Notes under the pieces: generated by a model
The model's input: only the letters and a program-made list of their open reading frames with translations
Databases searched by the model: none
Told to the model about the DNA's origin: nothing
Translations under genes and position numbers: made by a program
Part shown: positions 46,056 through 51,250 of the stretch, one piece after another
Numbering within the stretch: position 1 is the stretch's first letter
Layout: each line of letters starts with the position of its first letter
Origin: Albula goreensis
Taxonomy: Eukaryota; Chordata; Actinopteri; Albuliformes; Albulidae
Length of the DNA stretch: 64,000 nucleotides
Direction: 5' to 3'
Assembly (NCBI GenBank): GCA_022829145.1
Contig: CM040764.1
Span: 620,001-684,000, forward strand

Positions 46056-47021
46056 CGCGAGTCCATGGTTTCCACCTGTGCTTGTTTTACATGTATGCGC
46101 ACCTTAAAGCATATGAGGGTTAAATGAATTAGAGTTGGTTTGAGTCAGCATGTGCTAGAGCTGTGTGTTCTAACAGTGACTCTATGTCTGTGGCTCTGTG
46201 ACTCTTTGTGTGACTCTGTGGCTCTGAATGTGACTTTGTGATTCACTGTGTAACTTTGACTCTCTGAGTAACTCTGTGACTCTCTGTGTGACTCTGTGGC
46301 TCTGCGTGTGACTTTGTGATTCACTGTGTAACTTTGACTCTCTGTGTAACTCTGTGACTCTCTGTGTGACTCTGTGGCTCTGCGTGTGACTTTGTGATTC
46401 ACTGTGTAACTTTGACTCTCTGTGTAAGTCTGTGACTCTCTGTGTGAGTCTGTGGCTCTGCATGTAACTTTGACTCTCTGTGTAACTCTGTGATTCTCTG
46501 TGTGAGTCTGTGGCTCTGAGTGTGAATCTGTGGCTCTGCGTGTGACTTTGTGATTCACTGTGTAACTTTGACTCTCTGTGTAACTCTGTGACTCTCTGTG
46601 TGAGTCTGTGACTCTCTGTGTGAGTCTGTGGCTCTGCATGTGACTTTGTGATTCACTGTGTAACTTTGACTCTCTGTGTAACTCTGTGATTCTCTGTGTG
46701 AGTCTGTGACTCTCTGTGTGAGTCTGTGGCTCTGAGTGTGAATCTGTGGCTCTGCACGTGACTTTGTGATTCACTGTGTAACTTTGACTCTCTGTGCAAC
46801 TCTGTGACTCTCTGTGTGAGTCTGTGGCTCTGAATGTGAATCTGTGACTCTGTGAATTTGTAGCTAAGTGACTCCAGGACACTCACAGTCCTCTCACGCG
46901 TATCTCTGTCATTGCAGGTGATGACACCTATCAGGACATTTTCAGAGATTTCACCCAAATGGCATCAAACAACCCAGACAAGCTGAACCGTTTCCATCCA
47001 TACGACTCTCCCAGGGACTGA
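8296..47021 (+). CDS. acap2: ACAP2-like Arf GTPase-activating protein (gene-level span of coding exons; 5' partial)
   Basis: This entry spans 24 coding exons, listed singly below; all join in phase apart from one missing base in each of two ankyrin exons. The product is an ACAP protein. Family members are GAPs for Arf6 that act on endosomal and plasma membranes, and ACAP2 is also a known Rab35 effector through its ankyrin repeats. Domain order is BAR, PH, ArfGAP with CX2CX16CX2CX4R, a proline-rich linker, ankyrin repeats and a short tail. Diagnostic ACAP2-like strings are [18 protein letters not shown] in [23 protein letters not shown] in PH and [11 protein letters not shown] in the tail. A few positions (start of exon 2, [11 protein letters not shown], the [11 protein letters not shown] exon) also recall ACAP3. 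Exon 1, expected to encode about 18 residues with the start codon, was not found in 1-8295. Family assignment is firm; ACAP2 versus an ACAP2/3 ohnolog is less certain. Confidence 0.93.
8773..9098. repeat. 41-bp minisatellite, about 8 copies (intron 2)
   Basis: The unit reads aagagaggaagtagccatgc followed by taagagtgaggtaaaggtgtt. Copies differ by single bases (agccatgc/agccgtgc). It lies between exons 2 and 3. Confidence 0.95.
9712..9831 (+). CDS. acap2: acap2 exon 3 (BAR)
   Basis: Forty codons in phase 0, between ttattgcag and gtaagc. The exon encodes [20 protein letters not shown] followed by [12 protein letters not shown], a BAR helix segment nearly identical in pattern to ACAP2. Confidence 0.95.
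9985..10159 (-). mobile_element. full-length tRNA-derived SINE
   Basis: On the minus strand it begins ggggcagcctatagcctagtgg (A-box region), then gcggttcaagtccc (B box), the ccagccacagca body and the gcaacttt..tggataaa-like tail. It shares body and tail with the SINE at 7495. Confidence 0.85.
10160..11437. other. intron 3, no gene seen
   Basis: AT-rich intronic sequence; no exon or recognisable transposon. Confidence 0.5.
11438..12157. repeat. compound (CA)n minisatellite, about 9 higher-order copies
   Basis: Each 70-85 bp unit has a variable (CA)n run, then ctacaactttatatcaaac, then aaacacacacagaagcccca. The constant part is conserved while the CA run varies. All three plus frames are open through it, and none is a gene. 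Confidence 0.95.
12586..12639 (+). CDS. acap2: acap2 exon 4 (BAR)
   Basis: Eighteen codons, [18 protein letters not shown], between ctctgcag and gtaagt. A long (TG)n tract begins three bases after the donor consensus, so the 5' splice site is directly attached to a microsatellite. Confidence 0.95.
12643..12735. repeat. (TG)n microsatellite at the exon 4 donor
   Basis: About 46 TG units with a few interruptions, starting directly after the gtaag of the exon 4 donor. Confidence 0.95.
12925..12960. repeat. (AT)n microsatellite
   Basis: An AT dinucleotide run in intron 4, able to form a cruciform. Confidence 0.9.
13291..13349 (+). CDS. acap2: acap2 exon 5 (BAR)
   Basis: Encodes [19 protein letters not shown] plus two bases of a split Glu codon, between cctcctgcag and gtgagc. 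The split codon is completed by the first base of exon 6 to give ..FVKEDLRKF. Confidence 0.95.
13578..13852. repeat. 135-bp direct duplication (intron 5)
   Basis: Two copies, at 13578 and 13713, of a unit containing ttaggcgccatctgattggt and gaagaaggaagcggatggga. They differ at a handful of positions. Confidence 0.9.
14618..14801 (+). CDS. acap2: acap2 exon 6 (BAR core)
   Basis: This is the largest BAR exon: one base plus 61 codons between ttggatag and gtctgt. It contains [20 protein letters not shown] and [19 protein letters not shown], the charged helices that form the curved membrane-binding dimer in this family. No stop or frameshift is present. Confidence 0.96.
14963..15075. repeat. short tandem repeat (cactgaggtcagttccatca)
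   Basis: A 36-37 bp unit, about three copies, in intron 6. Confidence 0.85.
15988..16032 (+). CDS. acap2: acap2 exon 7 (BAR)
   Basis: Fifteen codons, [15 protein letters not shown], between cccttag and gtgaga, phase 0. SKRRxEILKS is the ACAP2 form; ACAP3, from memory, has AKKKFEILD. Confidence 0.95.
16463..16558 (+). CDS. acap2: acap2 exon 8 (BAR)
   Basis: Thirty-two codons in phase 0, starting [19 protein letters not shown] and ending in ..KQLGGQ. The acceptor is tcccaccag and the donor is CAG|gtaccg. The donor is the first copy of a 60-bp tandem repeat that fills the start of the intron. Confidence 0.95.
16559..16856. repeat. 60-bp tandem array starting exactly at the exon 8 donor
   Basis: Five copies: four nearly identical and one diverged. 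The unit starts gtaccgtaatacacctgtgt and ends cagtttctacag. Each junction recreates cag|gtaccg, so the true donor is copied three to four times. Downstream use would meet TAA at once (gta ccg taa). Confidence 0.95.
16943..17471. mobile_element. non-autonomous hAT-like element (~529 bp)
   Basis: The left end aaacgtttctcaaactatgg and right end (reverse complement cagtgtttctcaaactcctt) are terminal inverted repeats of the hAT/Charlie type. The flanking 8-bp sequences gcgtaata and gtgtcata match at six of eight positions, fitting an old target duplication. There is no transposase. Confidence 0.7.
17480..19183. other. intron 8 remainder, no gene seen
   Basis: Unique-looking sequence. Frames at 18190-18917 show no family resemblance and no splice structure. 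Confidence 0.5.
19184..19258 (+). CDS. acap2: acap2 exon 9 (BAR end)
   Basis: Twenty-five codons in phase 0, [20 protein letters not shown] followed by TIQQK, ending the BAR region. Flanked by tgtttcag and gtctgt. The last residues are the site where ACAP paralogues differ by a four-residue insertion (see the microexon at 19637). Confidence 0.95.
19272..19480. repeat. degenerate TG-rich repeat (intron 9)
   Basis: Imperfect tgtgtg/catgtg repeats after exon 9; the apparent Cys/Val-rich frames are artefacts. Confidence 0.85.
19637..19648 (+). CDS. acap2: acap2 12-nt cassette microexon (AALQ)
   Basis: The twelve bases gctgctttgcag lie between a pyrimidine-rich tract ending ctctctcag and a consensus donor gtaagt, with phase 0 on both sides. 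They encode AALQ, to be inserted between ..STIQQK and DFSSDD. From memory, ACAP3 carries a comparable TLLQ before DFSYDE at this place, whereas the usual ACAP2 form lacks it. This suggests an optional in-frame microexon between BAR and PH. Its use cannot be shown without transcript data. Confidence 0.75.
19832..20032. mobile_element. degenerate inverted copy of the 22507 MITE
   Basis: Carries the reverse complement of internal blocks of the 22507-22812 element (cagaaataaagatgaaattt, actgtttcatttaatt) and ends aggaccccctgta, the same terminal repeat. Confidence 0.7.
20806..20935 (-). mobile_element. tRNA-derived SINE, internally deleted
   Basis: Minus-strand SINE with tagcctgtagtctagtggct (A box) and a shortened body, ending in the tail region at 20806. 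Same family as 9985-10159. Confidence 0.75.
20936..22506. other. intron sequence, no gene seen
   Basis: AT-rich; no recognisable exon or transposon ends. Confidence 0.5.
22507..22812. mobile_element. complete MITE, mariner/Tigger-like, TA target duplication
   Basis: A 306-bp element between TA dinucleotides (22505-22506 and 22813-22814). Left terminus cagggggtcctcgacttgtc and right terminus (reverse complement cagggggtcctcgggttacg) form imperfect terminal inverted repeats. No coding region. Confidence 0.85.
22984..23096 (+). CDS. acap2: acap2 exon 10 (PH start)
   Basis: Encodes [20 protein letters not shown], then [17 protein letters not shown], plus two bases of a split Arg codon. Acceptor cacacag, donor gtggag. 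[13 protein letters not shown] is the first strand and loop of the PH domain, which binds phosphoinositides and is needed for GAP activity in ASAP/ACAP proteins. Confidence 0.95.
23165..23225. repeat. (TG)n microsatellite (intron 10)
   Basis: About 30 TG units, 70 bp after the exon 10 donor. Confidence 0.95.
23226..24849. other. intron 10 remainder and start of intron 11
   Basis: Apart from exon 11 (23954-24005) nothing coding. Positions 24380-24470 contain a SINE-like gtgggttcaaaacctcgctc box, too diverged to place. Confidence 0.4.
23954..24005 (+). CDS. acap2: acap2 exon 11 (PH)
   Basis: One base plus 17 codons, [17 protein letters not shown], between tttatag and gtaagc. The WNRRWF motif of the PH domain is assembled across the exon 10/11 junction. 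Confidence 0.95.
24850..25990. repeat. 24-27 bp minisatellite, about 44 copies (intron 11)
   Basis: The unit is tattggtagagtaggtgtgt plus a variable (TG)n end. Variants (ggttgag, gagttgg, gtatgtg) are scattered, suggesting repeated unequal exchange. It ends about 40 bp before the exon 12 acceptor. Confidence 0.95.
26031..26131 (+). CDS. acap2: acap2 exon 12 (PH)
   Basis: Encodes [20 protein letters not shown], then [13 protein letters not shown], and two bases of a split Lys. Acceptor ctctcccag, donor gtgagt. The sequence matches ACAP2 almost residue for residue. A 1.1-kb minisatellite ends about 40 bp upstream of the acceptor. Confidence 0.96.
26165..26215. repeat. (TG)n microsatellite (intron 12)
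   Basis: About 25 TG units, 35 bp after the exon 12 donor. Confidence 0.9.
26600..27395. repeat. TG-rich array with repeated gtgatcctgcag units (intron 12)
   Basis: Units of about 90-100 bp contain (TG)n, gagacagtgtgtgttgctgt, gagtatgtg and gtgatcctgcag or a variant (gatcctgctg, gatccttctg). The true acceptor, tccctgcag at 27404, follows the last unit. Confidence 0.9.
27405..27510 (+). CDS. acap2: acap2 exon 13 (PH end)
   Basis: Encodes [20 protein letters not shown], then [15 protein letters not shown]; the W lies in the C-terminal PH helix. Acceptor tccctgcag at the end of a long TG-rich array, donor gtcagt. Confidence 0.95.
27590..27665 (+). mobile_element. SINE 3' tail fragment
   Basis: ctctggaaaagagtgtctgc followed by taaatacctgtaagatg is the conserved tail of the same fish SINE/LINE type; no head present. 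Confidence 0.6.
27739..27947 (+). CDS. acap2: acap2 exon 14 (ArfGAP zinc finger)
   Basis: Sixty-nine codons plus two bases. After a Ser/Gly linker ([15 protein letters not shown]..) comes the ArfGAP zinc finger [17 protein letters not shown], then [11 protein letters not shown], giving CX2C, 16 residues, then CX2C. The final two bases, AG, are two thirds of the catalytic arginine-finger codon, completed by exon 15. Acceptor gcctgcag; the donor acacag|gtaccc is the first of about 25 near-copies in the following 38-bp array. Confidence 0.96.
27942..28895. repeat. 38-bp tandem array built on the exon 14 donor, about 25 copies
   Basis: The unit starts gtacccacactgctgcccac and ends cctgcccttacacag. 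The first unit begins at the real junction ACACAG|gtaccc. All three plus frames are open through most of the array, so the long Thr/His/Pro frames are artefacts or potential read-through. Confidence 0.97.
28964..29008. repeat. perfect hairpin: 20-bp arms, 5-nt loop
   Basis: ttatctagctatctaccttt, loop atagg, then the exact reverse complement. Lies in intron 14. Confidence 0.95.
29143..29174. repeat. 32-bp perfect palindrome
   Basis: aagtctgatctcttca followed at once by its exact reverse complement, with no loop. Lies 135 bp after the first hairpin. Confidence 0.95.
29175..30090. other. intron 14 middle, no gene seen
   Basis: AT-rich unique-looking sequence without recognisable elements. Confidence 0.5.
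30100..30468. repeat. 58-bp tandem array ending at the exon 15 acceptor
   Basis: About five to six copies of ctgaagcccctcccctctcc, then atgtaggcatttcctctctctg. The last, diverged unit supplies the polypyrimidine tract and acceptor of exon 15. Each unit also holds a possible acceptor, ccatgtag. Confidence 0.9.
30469..30538 (+). CDS. acap2: acap2 exon 15 (ArfGAP)
   Basis: The first base completes the arginine finger (AG|G); 23 codons follow, starting [19 protein letters not shown] and ending ELLK. This is the most conserved ArfGAP stretch after the zinc finger. Acceptor ccctacag at the edge of a 58-bp array; donor gtgggt. Confidence 0.96.
31138..31232 (+). CDS. acap2: acap2 exon 16 (ArfGAP)
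   Basis: Encodes [20 protein letters not shown], then [11 protein letters not shown], and two bases of a split Arg. Flanked by tttacag and gtactg. It forms the middle helices of the ArfGAP fold. Confidence 0.95.
31574..31767 (+). CDS. acap2: acap2 exon 17 (ArfGAP end and proline-rich linker)
   Basis: Begins [20 protein letters not shown], the end of the ArfGAP domain, then a basic segment (KQEKRLSSS) and a proline-rich stretch ([11 protein letters not shown]..). It ends ..NAS plus one base at tca g|gtgaga, with acceptor cccttag. The last ~40 coding bases and the donor are the founding unit of an 85-bp tandem array. The Pro-rich residues may therefore be partly repeat-derived. Confidence 0.93.
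31726..32545. repeat. 85-bp array containing the 3' end of exon 17 and its donor, about 9-10 copies
   Basis: The unit runs gtgagaccctgtgaacccga .. cctccaatgcctcag. The first copy's end is the coding end of exon 17, so the exon edge and donor are duplicated together. Exon 17 read through its donor stops at TGA within 15 bases. Confidence 0.97.
32636..34060 (-). pseudogene. non-LTR retrotransposon reverse transcriptase relic (L2/Rex-like), antisense in intron 17
   Basis: On the minus strand it encodes in broken frames a pre-RT segment ([18 protein letters not shown]), [45 protein letters not shown] (GVPQGSVLGP box) and [14 protein letters not shown]. The catalytic YADD box reads NTDD. Frameshifts and stops make it inactive. 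Clade assignment is from memory of fish L2/Rex-type RTs. Confidence 0.85.
34085..34240. repeat. short aaactccgccccctgccatagc repeat
   Basis: Three to four imperfect copies of a 22-25 bp unit shortly before exon 18; possibly related to the 85-bp array by the shared aaactccgcccc motif. Confidence 0.7.
34456..34557 (+). CDS. acap2: acap2 exon 18 (in-frame cassette, [11 protein letters not shown])
   Basis: A 102-nt exon between cgcgtag and gtaagt. It encodes [20 protein letters not shown], then [13 protein letters not shown]. Its length is a multiple of three and both ends have the same phase, so it can be skipped. Exon 17 joined to exon 19 gives ..AS-V-RSTDSG, which resembles the human ACAP2 form I remember (SVRSNDSG). 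Inclusion gives the ACAP3-like acidic [11 protein letters not shown] segment. Confidence 0.9.
34590..35035. repeat. 42-47 bp minisatellite (intron 18), about 10 copies
   Basis: The unit is ctactccagtggtgcactga followed by gctgtgattggcccctccctt. Confidence 0.95.
35543..35632 (+). CDS. acap2: acap2 exon 19 (linker)
   Basis: Ninety nucleotides between ttttgcag and gtgagg. It encodes [20 protein letters not shown], then TPSSNSLNE, the Ser-rich linker between the ArfGAP domain and ankyrin repeats. Like exon 18 it has symmetrical phase. Confidence 0.94.
35649..36140. repeat. 37-bp minisatellite (intron 19), about 13 copies
   Basis: The unit is cacacctgtgaacacacctg followed by tgcagtgcggctgatgt. 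It starts 16 bases after the exon 19 donor but does not include it. Confidence 0.95.
36836..36906. repeat. (TG)n microsatellite (intron 19)
   Basis: Interrupted TG run. Confidence 0.9.
37190..37430 (+). pseudogene. 3' end fragment of a Rex1/CR1-like LINE
   Basis: The plus frame from about 37207 encodes [20 protein letters not shown], matching the conserved end of Rex1/CR1 reverse transcriptases (..FxLLPSGRRYxVP..). A stop and an A/T-rich 3' tail follow. It lies 230-460 bp upstream of exon 20. Confidence 0.65.
37656..37869 (+). CDS. acap2: acap2 exon 20 (first ankyrin repeat; one base missing)
   Basis: Acceptor gtttcag, donor gtgagc. The reading frame gives [20 protein letters not shown], then [20 protein letters not shown] and [12 protein letters not shown]. 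At about 37826-37827 the frame slips: the remaining bases encode the expected [14 protein letters not shown] only in the +1-shifted frame. The exon is 214 nt where the flanking phases need 215. Either one base was lost in sequencing/assembly, or the allele is broken. If real, translation stops at TGA 38373-38375 in exon 21. Confidence 0.9.
38258..38322. repeat. (TG)n microsatellite at the exon 21 acceptor
   Basis: About 32 TG units run to within four bases of tacag|GGG, so the run serves as the polypyrimidine-poor 3' splice context. Confidence 0.95.
38327..38435 (+). CDS. acap2: acap2 exon 21 (second ankyrin repeat; one base missing)
   Basis: Begins after (TG)n..tacag and encodes [20 protein letters not shown], then ARGRAP. 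The expected [10 protein letters not shown] follows only after a one-base shift at the C run near 38400-38404, where five C are present and six would keep frame. Length is 109 nt where 110 are needed. A short homopolymer deletion is a classic long-read error. The donor, CTGG|gtaaac, seeds the following array. Confidence 0.9.
38428..39465. repeat. minisatellite built on the exon 21 donor
   Basis: More than 20 copies of ccctgggtaaaccccctcac followed by tatgtaccctaa, with spacer variants (ccccagccctactctgtacc). The first is the real junction CACTGG|gtaaaccccctc. Exon 21 read into the array in the intended frame meets TAA immediately. Confidence 0.95.
39466..39881. other. intron 21 middle, no gene seen
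   Basis: AT-rich, no recognisable elements. Confidence 0.45.
39882..40398. mobile_element. non-autonomous Tc1/mariner-like element (~517 bp)
   Basis: Left end cagtgcaatgaaaaagtttt; the right end is an imperfect reverse complement (ctttatcatgccat). Inner parts of the inverted repeats also match: atatttctctcactgaatag..cagataatcaaa and its mirror at 40310-40345. TA at the left flank. No transposase remains. Confidence 0.75.
40600..40944. repeat. 41-bp array that copies the exon 22 acceptor
   Basis: About seven copies of gttctctgtgctggtgcagg followed by caggtgtgtgatgttagcgtt. The real exon 22 acceptor, gttctctgtgctactccag|GCAGGTGTGT, is the last unit, so the splice site and ten exon bases belong to the repeat. 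Confidence 0.93.
40934..41044 (+). CDS. acap2: acap2 exon 22 (third ankyrin repeat)
   Basis: Encodes [20 protein letters not shown], then [16 protein letters not shown], plus two bases of a split Leu. Acceptor tactccag, donor gtaagt. The first ten exon bases and the acceptor are copied in the upstream 41-bp array. [16 protein letters not shown] is the ACAP ankyrin signature. Confidence 0.96.
41140..41300. repeat. 44-bp minisatellite (intron 22), about 4 copies
   Basis: Unit tctctctctgagacactatt followed by atccctccattcctccatccc. Confidence 0.95.
41916..42063 (+). CDS. acap2: acap2 exon 23 with alternative C-terminus ([13 protein letters not shown] stop)
   Basis: Acceptor gtctgcag. The exon encodes [20 protein letters not shown], and if unspliced continues [28 protein letters not shown] and TAG at 42061-42063. 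This tail matches the ACAP3-type ending I remember (..[13 protein letters not shown]). A donor ACAG|gtcaat ending at 41977 lies inside the exon; using it joins exon 24 in phase. An ATTAAA at 42478-42483 is a possible poly(A) signal for the unspliced form. Confidence 0.9.
42360..42560. repeat. degenerate CA-rich tract
   Basis: Imperfect cacaca/ctcaca repeats in the untranslated region after the exon 23 stop. Confidence 0.8.
42880..44208. repeat. 48-bp minisatellite, about 27 copies
   Basis: Unit tgcatcgtgttagggcactg, ttccagtgtgtggatgggcc, ccacggtc. The period is a multiple of three, so both strands show long 16-residue repeat frames (up to 462 codons) without stops. It lies after the exon 23 stop and in the intron before exon 24, so it is non-coding or UTR. 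Confidence 0.97.
44209..45963. other. intron 23 sequence, no gene seen
   Basis: AT-rich; no exon-like segment or clear transposon. Confidence 0.5.
45964..46047. repeat. (TG)n microsatellite (intron 23)
   Basis: About 42 uninterrupted TG units. Confidence 0.97.
46180..46860. repeat. hierarchical (gtgactct)-based array before exon 24
   Basis: A basic 8-12 bp motif (tgtgactct, tgtgtaact, tgtggctct) is organised into units of roughly 80-140 bp containing gactttgtgattcactgtgt. It ends about 55 bp before the exon 24 acceptor. Confidence 0.93.
46918..47021 (+). CDS. acap2: acap2 exon 24 (canonical ACAP2 C-terminus)
   Basis: Acceptor cattgcag. Joined to 41977 it reads [20 protein letters not shown], then [14 protein letters not shown] and TGA at 47019-47021. 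It matches the ACAP2 tail ([22 protein letters not shown]) closely, with a divergent last eight residues. The splice from inside exon 23 replaces the CIQEFISL tail. Confidence 0.92.
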
Positions 47022-48624
47022 GCACCCTTTCCAAGGGTTGGGAGTGAGGGGCTGGACACGGCCTACAGAAAATTTGGGGGAGAGTGGTGTTTCACCTTCC
47101 GTCAGGTCTATTTTACAAGCCTTTAATACATTACGTTGACTCTAATGGTCCACTGGACTCAGAGCGTTTTGATGTGAGGGACGTTTGCCATGCATAGGAG
47201 ATGGATAAATGCATTTCACCTCGACTGAACAAGACTGGCAGTGGCGATGTGTGTGTGTCCACCTGTAAGTTCACTACAACTGCTTGCTTGTAAATATGTT
47301 TACATACAACATCCACAGAACTGTACTCCTTAAAAATGTGAGCTTAGCTCCTATCCACACATGATAGCATAGCACACACACACACACACACAATAGCATA
47401 GCACATAGCACACACACATACATGATAGCATAAAACATAGCATACACACATACATGATAGCATAACACATAGCACTCACACACAATAGCATAGCACATAG
47501 CACACACATATACAGGATAGCATAAAACATAGCACACATACATACATGACAGCATAGCACACACACACACACACACAACAGCATAGCACATAGCACACAC
47601 ACATACATGATAGCATAGCACACACACACACACAATAGCATAGCACATAGCACACACACATACATGATATCATAGCACATAGCACACATACATACATGAT
47701 AGCATAGCACATAGCACACACACATACATGATATCATAGCACACATACATACATGATAGCATTGCACATAGCACACACACACACACACAATAGCATAGCA
47801 CATAGCACGCAAACACACATGATAGCATAGCACATAGCACACACACATACAGGTTAGCATAGCACATAGCACGCAAACACACGTGATAGCATAGCACACA
47901 CACACACATACAGGTTAGCATAGCACATAGCACGCAAACACACGTGATAGCATAGCACACACACACATACAGGTTAGCATAGCACATAGCACGCAAACAC
48001 ACATGATAGCATAGCACATAGCACATGTGAATCTACGGGAGTTCAAAACTCCTAAGGAGTTGATGTGTATATGTTCTGTATTCACTTATTTACTGTCAAA
48101 AATGTAGCCTCTCTATGCAGTTTGGCCATACTTTTCTTGGTCCTTCAAATACCAAATTTAATAAAAGTACTTCTTTTTTATTTCTTTCACTTTTTGTAGG
48201 TTGGGAGACCGATAATCATGATGTTTGGGGGTAGAAATGTGTAATCTTCATAAGCGATAAAGTCTATGGTTAAACTGCACAAGATCATTAGTTAAACAGT
48301 TAAACCTTAATTAAACTAGGGCTCTTTAAACCCTTTTGCACTAAACCTTAAAGCACACGCACCACATAGCAAATAGGATCACAGTTATTTCTTTCTATAT
48401 ATACACACACACGCACACACAAACACGTGTGTGTGTGTATATATATATAGTACAACATTTCACTTCAAAATCTCACACCGTCCAAAACCTTTGACTATTT
48501 TTAAAGAACTTTGTATATTTTTACAACAAGTTTTTCCAGTCTCTGTAATCTGTTTAGTTTTTGTGTCCATTGAACATCATTCTTATGCAAAAGATCAATA
48601 ATATAAGGTATATGATATAATAAA
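47022..48624 (+). other. acap2: acap2 3' UTR (probable)
   Basis: Non-coding sequence after the canonical stop, holding a long CA-rich array (47360-48025). AATAAA signals occur at 48160-48165 and 48619-48624, either of which could end the transcript. The 3' end is inferred from these signals only. Confidence 0.5.
47360..48025. repeat. CA-rich array with gatagcatagcacatagcac units (3' UTR)
   Basis: About 16-20 copies of 30-45 bp units, catgatagcatagcacatag plus a variable (CA)n. It would be transcribed in the canonical acap2 3' UTR. Confidence 0.93.
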
Positions 48625-48625
48625 C

Positions 48626-50523
48626 GAGTTAAAAGCATGCACAGTTAAATCCCCAACTGTCTTACGCTGTTTTCGCAGCACATTTCATATGCCATAGTGA
48701 TATGTGGATGTGAGTGTGTCCTTGCTCGTGAGTATAGGTGTCACCGTGCCGAAATGAAGTATCCGTTTTTGGCAGTGCTGATGGATTTGTGGCCATTTTG
48801 CATTACAGAATAAGGTGCTCTTCCACAGCTAATTTTGGTTAGCACTGTATCTACCCAATGGTTCAGTAGAACTAGTGCAATAACATTTTCAGTAAAATCA
48901 ATTTCAATGTAGCTGGACACAAAATGACTGAAAAAGACATTCCTTCAGCCCTCTCCTTTGAGTAGCTATGCTGTACAGAATATCCTCCCTTAGTCGACTA
49001 AGAATGTTTAAGAAATATTTCATATTTATGATAGTAGCCATCACTCTGGAAATGGGTGTTTACATTTATCGTCTGTTTTGTGTTGTGTTTGCAAGGCCTC
49101 CACCTATAAGCTTTGCTGTGTTTGAAGAAATATTTTCACGAAATTCAGAAGGTTACTGAGCAGTGGCCAGTTTCTACACCTCTGTCCCAAGACTTGCTTT
49201 TCCTCTTTAGATAATTCAAATGGAAAATTAGGTTATTGTTGCCTTTTTAAAATTGTTATTGTTCATTTGTTGTTGGGGACTGTGTCCTCCCTATGCAGAA
49301 ATGTGTTGGCATCAACAGTTGAAGCTACCCCTTGTAGCTCATCTCCCTGTTTGCATGCAAAGTGAGTTTCTGTGGACTTCACCAGAGCAGTGTTATCTAT
49401 TCACAATCGCTGGTGCTGAACAATTTCTGTACTCTAAAAAAGCAACCTTCCCTTTAGTCTTCTTTTGTATTTTTTTTTTAAACAATGCTTATTTTATTTG
49501 AGAAGTCAAGATGAGATCAATGTTCTCTCTCAAAAACTTATTTGAGTCTTCCAGTGGTTGTAATATGTTATGCTTCAACGGAAAATTGAAAGTGCTTCTT
49601 TCACAATTTCTGTTTTCTAGCCTAACCTGTAGGTGACTGATATGAGAAGCAAAAGCAGGAATGGACTGTATGCACACATGCCACCAGTGCAGGGGCTCTG
49701 CTACACTCTTTAAGTAGCTGACACGTCCTATATGCAACCAGCCATCCATTATGGAGACATCTGATTGGTTGAGGATGAACCAATCAGCAAGGACACACTG
49801 TGGAATATCCCTGTTGTGCTGCATCCTGATGACTGTTAGTGGAACTGTGAGATTCTGCCTGCATGGTATACTGAAGGCATCTCTTGTGTGTCATGTTGTT
49901 ACAGCAATGGGTGTAATTCCTGTAAGTAGTGTACATAATGTATAAACACATACCCAAAAAGCCATGTTTTACATAAACGACTCTTGTATTGAAGTCATTA
50001 AAATAAGCTTTTGAAAACTGTTGCTGTTTGTCTTTTTATGTTACATCGAAAAACAGATACAGAAGTAGCGTTGCTATATCGTGATTCAGCTTTCGAGATA
50101 CATTTTGAAAGAACAGATCCTAAATTTGAAGCTGGTGCTGCGTGGCTAACTGCATGTTAAACTCTTAATGACACTGTGTTTAGCTGTTCGACAACCCAGC
50201 CAAACCTCCTCCCCCACACTGACTGGGGAAGGAGCAGCTGATCATGTGACTTCTCCCAATTCATGTGCTACCCAGCCCACTAATTCATTCGCTGCAGATT
50301 CAGCAAAACATTCAGTGAAATAATCAGGTTTGACTTTAATGATCACTTTTGAGTAAAATGCTCACTTTTAATATTGAAACACAGAAATTAAAATAAATTT
50401 TCATGCTAGCTGGCATCATTCTAAAGATCGATATTAAAGCATGAAAAGTTCTATTCCACACACAAACATCCTGTGTATTCTCTGCACTGTCTGAGCTCCT
50501 GACACGGCAAACCCTCTGAGCTC

Positions 50524-50561
<38 letters not shown>

Positions 50562-51250
50562 CTCTGAGCTCCAGCACATACATACTGCAGACCCCCTTAG
50601 CGCCATTCACGGTATCCTACACCAGATAAAGCATTTTGTCATTTCATCTCTGGCCTGCTGCCATGAACAGTCTTCATGGGAATGTTATCGGTCTTAAAAT
50701 CAATGTCTGGAGGTATTGCTTTCATTCCCAAACTAGACTGGCAGACAACAAAATGCACAGGAGTCTGCAGCGGAGGCCATGGAGGGGCAAAGACTGATAA
50801 TGAAGGTGCTTTCAGACAGAGCAAAGCTGAGCCATCAAGCTCCAACGCAACGTATTGCACATATAATGTAAATAACACTGAGCTGAGTGTAAATGTGGCT
50901 CACCTGGAAAAAATAAAACACAGGAATTACAAGGGAATTGCTGAGAGAAACTCTGGCCGTGTAAACAGGAGCTTTGAGGATTAGAAGAATTTTGTATGAC
51001 AACAGAACAGTCATACAGAGTCCAGACCAACTTCTGTTATTGATACCGCTAAGCATCAGTGTGATCAGGGCACCCACTAACCACTGGTGCATATGGCACC
51101 AGCTCAGCTGTACAAGAGTCCACCTCTTGCACTCCTGTTCTAATGCTAGGACACAAAATATTCACACCTGTAGAAATGGCATTTGGCCGACCTGATAATT
51201 CACCAGTGCTGCCAGCCTCAGAGTACACTAAGAAACTCCACGACTAACGG
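48626..51250. other. intergenic, no gene seen
   Basis: Only a (CA)n run at 50525-50562 is recognisable. Frames of 60-110 codons show no domain and no exon structure. Confidence 0.5.

Noticed and set aside
46145..48026. Minus frames of Ser/His/Glu or Cys/Val/Met repeats
   Set aside because: Artefacts of the gtgactct array and the 3' UTR CA array.
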